Source: Pseudomonadota bacterium (GTDB taxonomy: Bacteria; Pseudomonadota; Gammaproteobacteria; Burkholderiales; Burkholderiaceae). Taken from it: a DNA stretch of 7,478 bases. The position numbers were made by a program, and so were the translations under genes. The notes under the pieces are model-generated. The model was not told the DNA's origin. It searched no databases and saw only the letters and a program-made list of their open reading frames with translations. The stretch is from contig JAEZQX010000398.1 of assembly GCA_023441105.1 (NCBI GenBank), forward strand, positions 1 through 7,478, in the 5' to 3' direction. Of this stretch, positions 6,460 to 7,478 are shown piece after piece (position 1 is the stretch's first letter; every line of letters starts with the position of its first letter).

Positions 6460-7446
6460 ATGAAGAGCAGCACCCACCTCGATGCGCCGGGACATTCGCT
6501 CACCGATGCACTGATGGCCGCGGATCCGCTGGCCGCCGGCGATGCCGCCGGAGCCCGCCAACCGCGCGCGCCGGTGCCGCTGTGGCGGCGGCTGGCGCGC
6601 AACCTGTCGGTGGTGATCGGCGGGCTGCTGATCCTGGCGATCGGGCTGATCGGCGTGGCGGCGCCCCTGATCACCAGCGACGACCCTACCGCCATCAATC
6701 CCGCGGGTCGCAACAAGGCACCCGGCGAGGTGATCAGCTTCCGCAACGACGACGGCCAGCGGGTCAAGAAGACGGTGGTGATGGGCACCGACGGGCTCGG
6801 TCGCGACATCTTTGCCCGCGTCGTCTACGGCGCGCGCGTATCGCTGGTCGTCGGCATCCTGGTCGCGGTCGTGTCGGTCGCGGTCGGCCTGTTCATCGGC
6901 CTCGTCTCCGGCTACTACCGCTGGCTCGACAGCATCGTGATGCGGATCATGGACGGACTGATGGCGATCCCGTCGATCCTGCTTGCCATCGCCCTGGTGT
7001 CGCTGTCGGGCGCCAGCCTGGTCGCGGTGGTGGTGGCCATCGCAATTCCCGAGATCCCGCGCGTCGTGCGGCTGGTGCGTTCGATCGTGCTGTCGATCCG
7101 CGAGGAGCCGTACGTGGAGGCGGCGGTGTCGGTGGGCACGCCGACGCCCAAGATCCTCTACCGCCACGTGCTGCCCAACACGATTGCGCCGCTGATCGTG
7201 CAGGCCACCTATATCTGCGCCTCGGCCATCCTGCTCGAAGCCATCCTCAGCTTCCTCGGCGTCGGTATTCCGCCGGAGACACCCACCTGGGGCAACATCA
7301 TGGCCGAGGGCCGCGGCGTGTTCCAGCTGCTGCCGCACAACATCCTGATCCCCGGGGTGTTCCTGACGATCACGGTGCTGGCGGTGAACATGCTGGGCGA
7401 CGGGTTGCGCGACACGCTCGACCCCCGCATGGGCAAGAAGATATGA
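6460..7446 (+). CDS. DppC-type ABC transporter permease
   Basis: This is a 328-residue inner-membrane permease of the DppC/OppC family, the partner of the DppB-type protein. A cytoplasmic tail of about 48 residues precedes the first membrane segment (about 50-70), in the region of the family's OppC N-terminal domain. The periplasmic loop ends in the hallmark GTDGLGRD at 109-116. The remaining membrane segments lie near 125-150, 158-183, 184-200, 246-270 and 297-315. The EAA-type ATPase-contact loop is at about 215-247, starting EEPYVEAAVSVGTPTPKIL. SFLGVGIPPETPTWGNI (264-280) and DGLRDTLDPRMGKK at the C-terminus are typical of the family. The ATG at 6460 is 10 bases after the preceding stop and lacks a clear Shine-Dalgarno sequence, so coupling to the upstream gene is likely. 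No ATPase gene begins in the 32 bases that remain. Confidence 0.95.
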   Translation: MKSSTHLDAPGHSLTDALMAADPLAAGDAAGARQPRAPVPLWRRLARNLSVVIGGLLILAIGLIGVAAPLITSDDPTAINPAGRNKAPGEVISFRNDDGQRVKKTVVMGTDGLGRDIFARVVYGARVSLVVGILVAVVSVAVGLFIGLVSGYYRWLDSIVMRIMDGLMAIPSILLAIALVSLSGASLVAVVVAIAIPEIPRVVRLVRSIVLSIREEPYVEAAVSVGTPTPKILYRHVLPNTIAPLIVQATYICASAILLEAILSFLGVGIPPETPTWGNIMAEGRGVFQLLPHNILIPGVFLTITVLAVNMLGDGLRDTLDPRMGKKI

Positions 7447-7461
7447 AGAAATCCCCCCCAT

Positions 7462-7478
7462 GGCGCCCTTCGGGCGCC
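7462..7478 (+). terminator. Hairpin after the DppC-type gene, possible terminator (cut by window edge)
   Basis: GGCGCCC at 7462-7468 and GGGCGCC at 7472-7478 form a perfect 7-base-pair GC stem around a TTC loop, 15 bases after the stop codon. The window ends at the last stem base, so the T-tract that would make it a rho-independent terminator cannot be seen. The stem may also extend further, since a C-run and CAT lie just before it. If it terminates, the importer operon ends here and the ATPases are encoded elsewhere. If not, it is an intercistronic hairpin. Confidence 0.45.

Noticed and set aside
3825..6809. A 994-codon open frame on the minus strand opposite the importer genes
   Set aside because: It is antisense to three well-supported genes. 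Its translation is rich in His, Arg, Asp and Gln with no recognisable domain, the usual product of reading the opposite strand of GC-rich genes.
7459..7478. ATG at 7459 as the start of another gene
   Set aside because: No Shine-Dalgarno sequence precedes it, only a C-run, and the bases form a perfect GC hairpin. Too little sequence remains to judge coding.

Overview
The window is GC-rich DNA with dense bacterial gene packing, no introns and very short intergenic gaps. It reads as a Gram-negative proteobacterial chromosome. The exported solute-binding protein has a Sec-type signal peptide (not an evident lipoprotein signal). The GC level, the gene families and the promoter style suggest a betaproteobacterium of the Burkholderiales type, but this is inference: no rRNA or other marker gene is present.

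There are six protein genes in two divergent arms around a 148-base intergenic region (2036-2183). The left arm, on the minus strand, is an M81/MlrC-family metallopeptidase (2035 to 524). It overlaps by four bases (ATGA) an amidase-signature hydrolase that runs off the left edge (527 to 1). The right arm, on the plus strand, starts with a second, intact amidase-signature hydrolase (2184-3764). Three genes of a dipeptide/oligopeptide (Dpp/Opp-type) ABC importer follow: the periplasmic binding protein (3876-5504), a DppB-type permease (5508-6449) and a DppC-type permease (6460-7446). A GC-rich hairpin occupies the last 17 bases. The DppD/DppF-type ATPases needed to power the importer are not in the window and may lie to the right.

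The binding protein captures a peptide-like or amide-containing compound in the periplasm and the two permeases carry it across the inner membrane. The cytoplasmic M81 metallohydrolase and the two serine amidases could then cleave amide bonds in it. The natural substrate cannot be read from the sequence. The best-supported regulatory site is a promoter with a perfect TTGACA -35 box at 3761-3766. That box overlaps the stop codon of the plus-strand amidase and lies inside a 6+2+6 palindrome, so the transporter can probably be transcribed and regulated separately from the amidase.

I see no tRNA, rRNA, insertion sequence, CRISPR array or phage gene. No gene-free stretch is longer than 150 bases. 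The content is ordinary accessory catabolic/transport material. The most interesting points are the two-amidase plus M81 plus importer combination and the operator-like promoter of the transporter.
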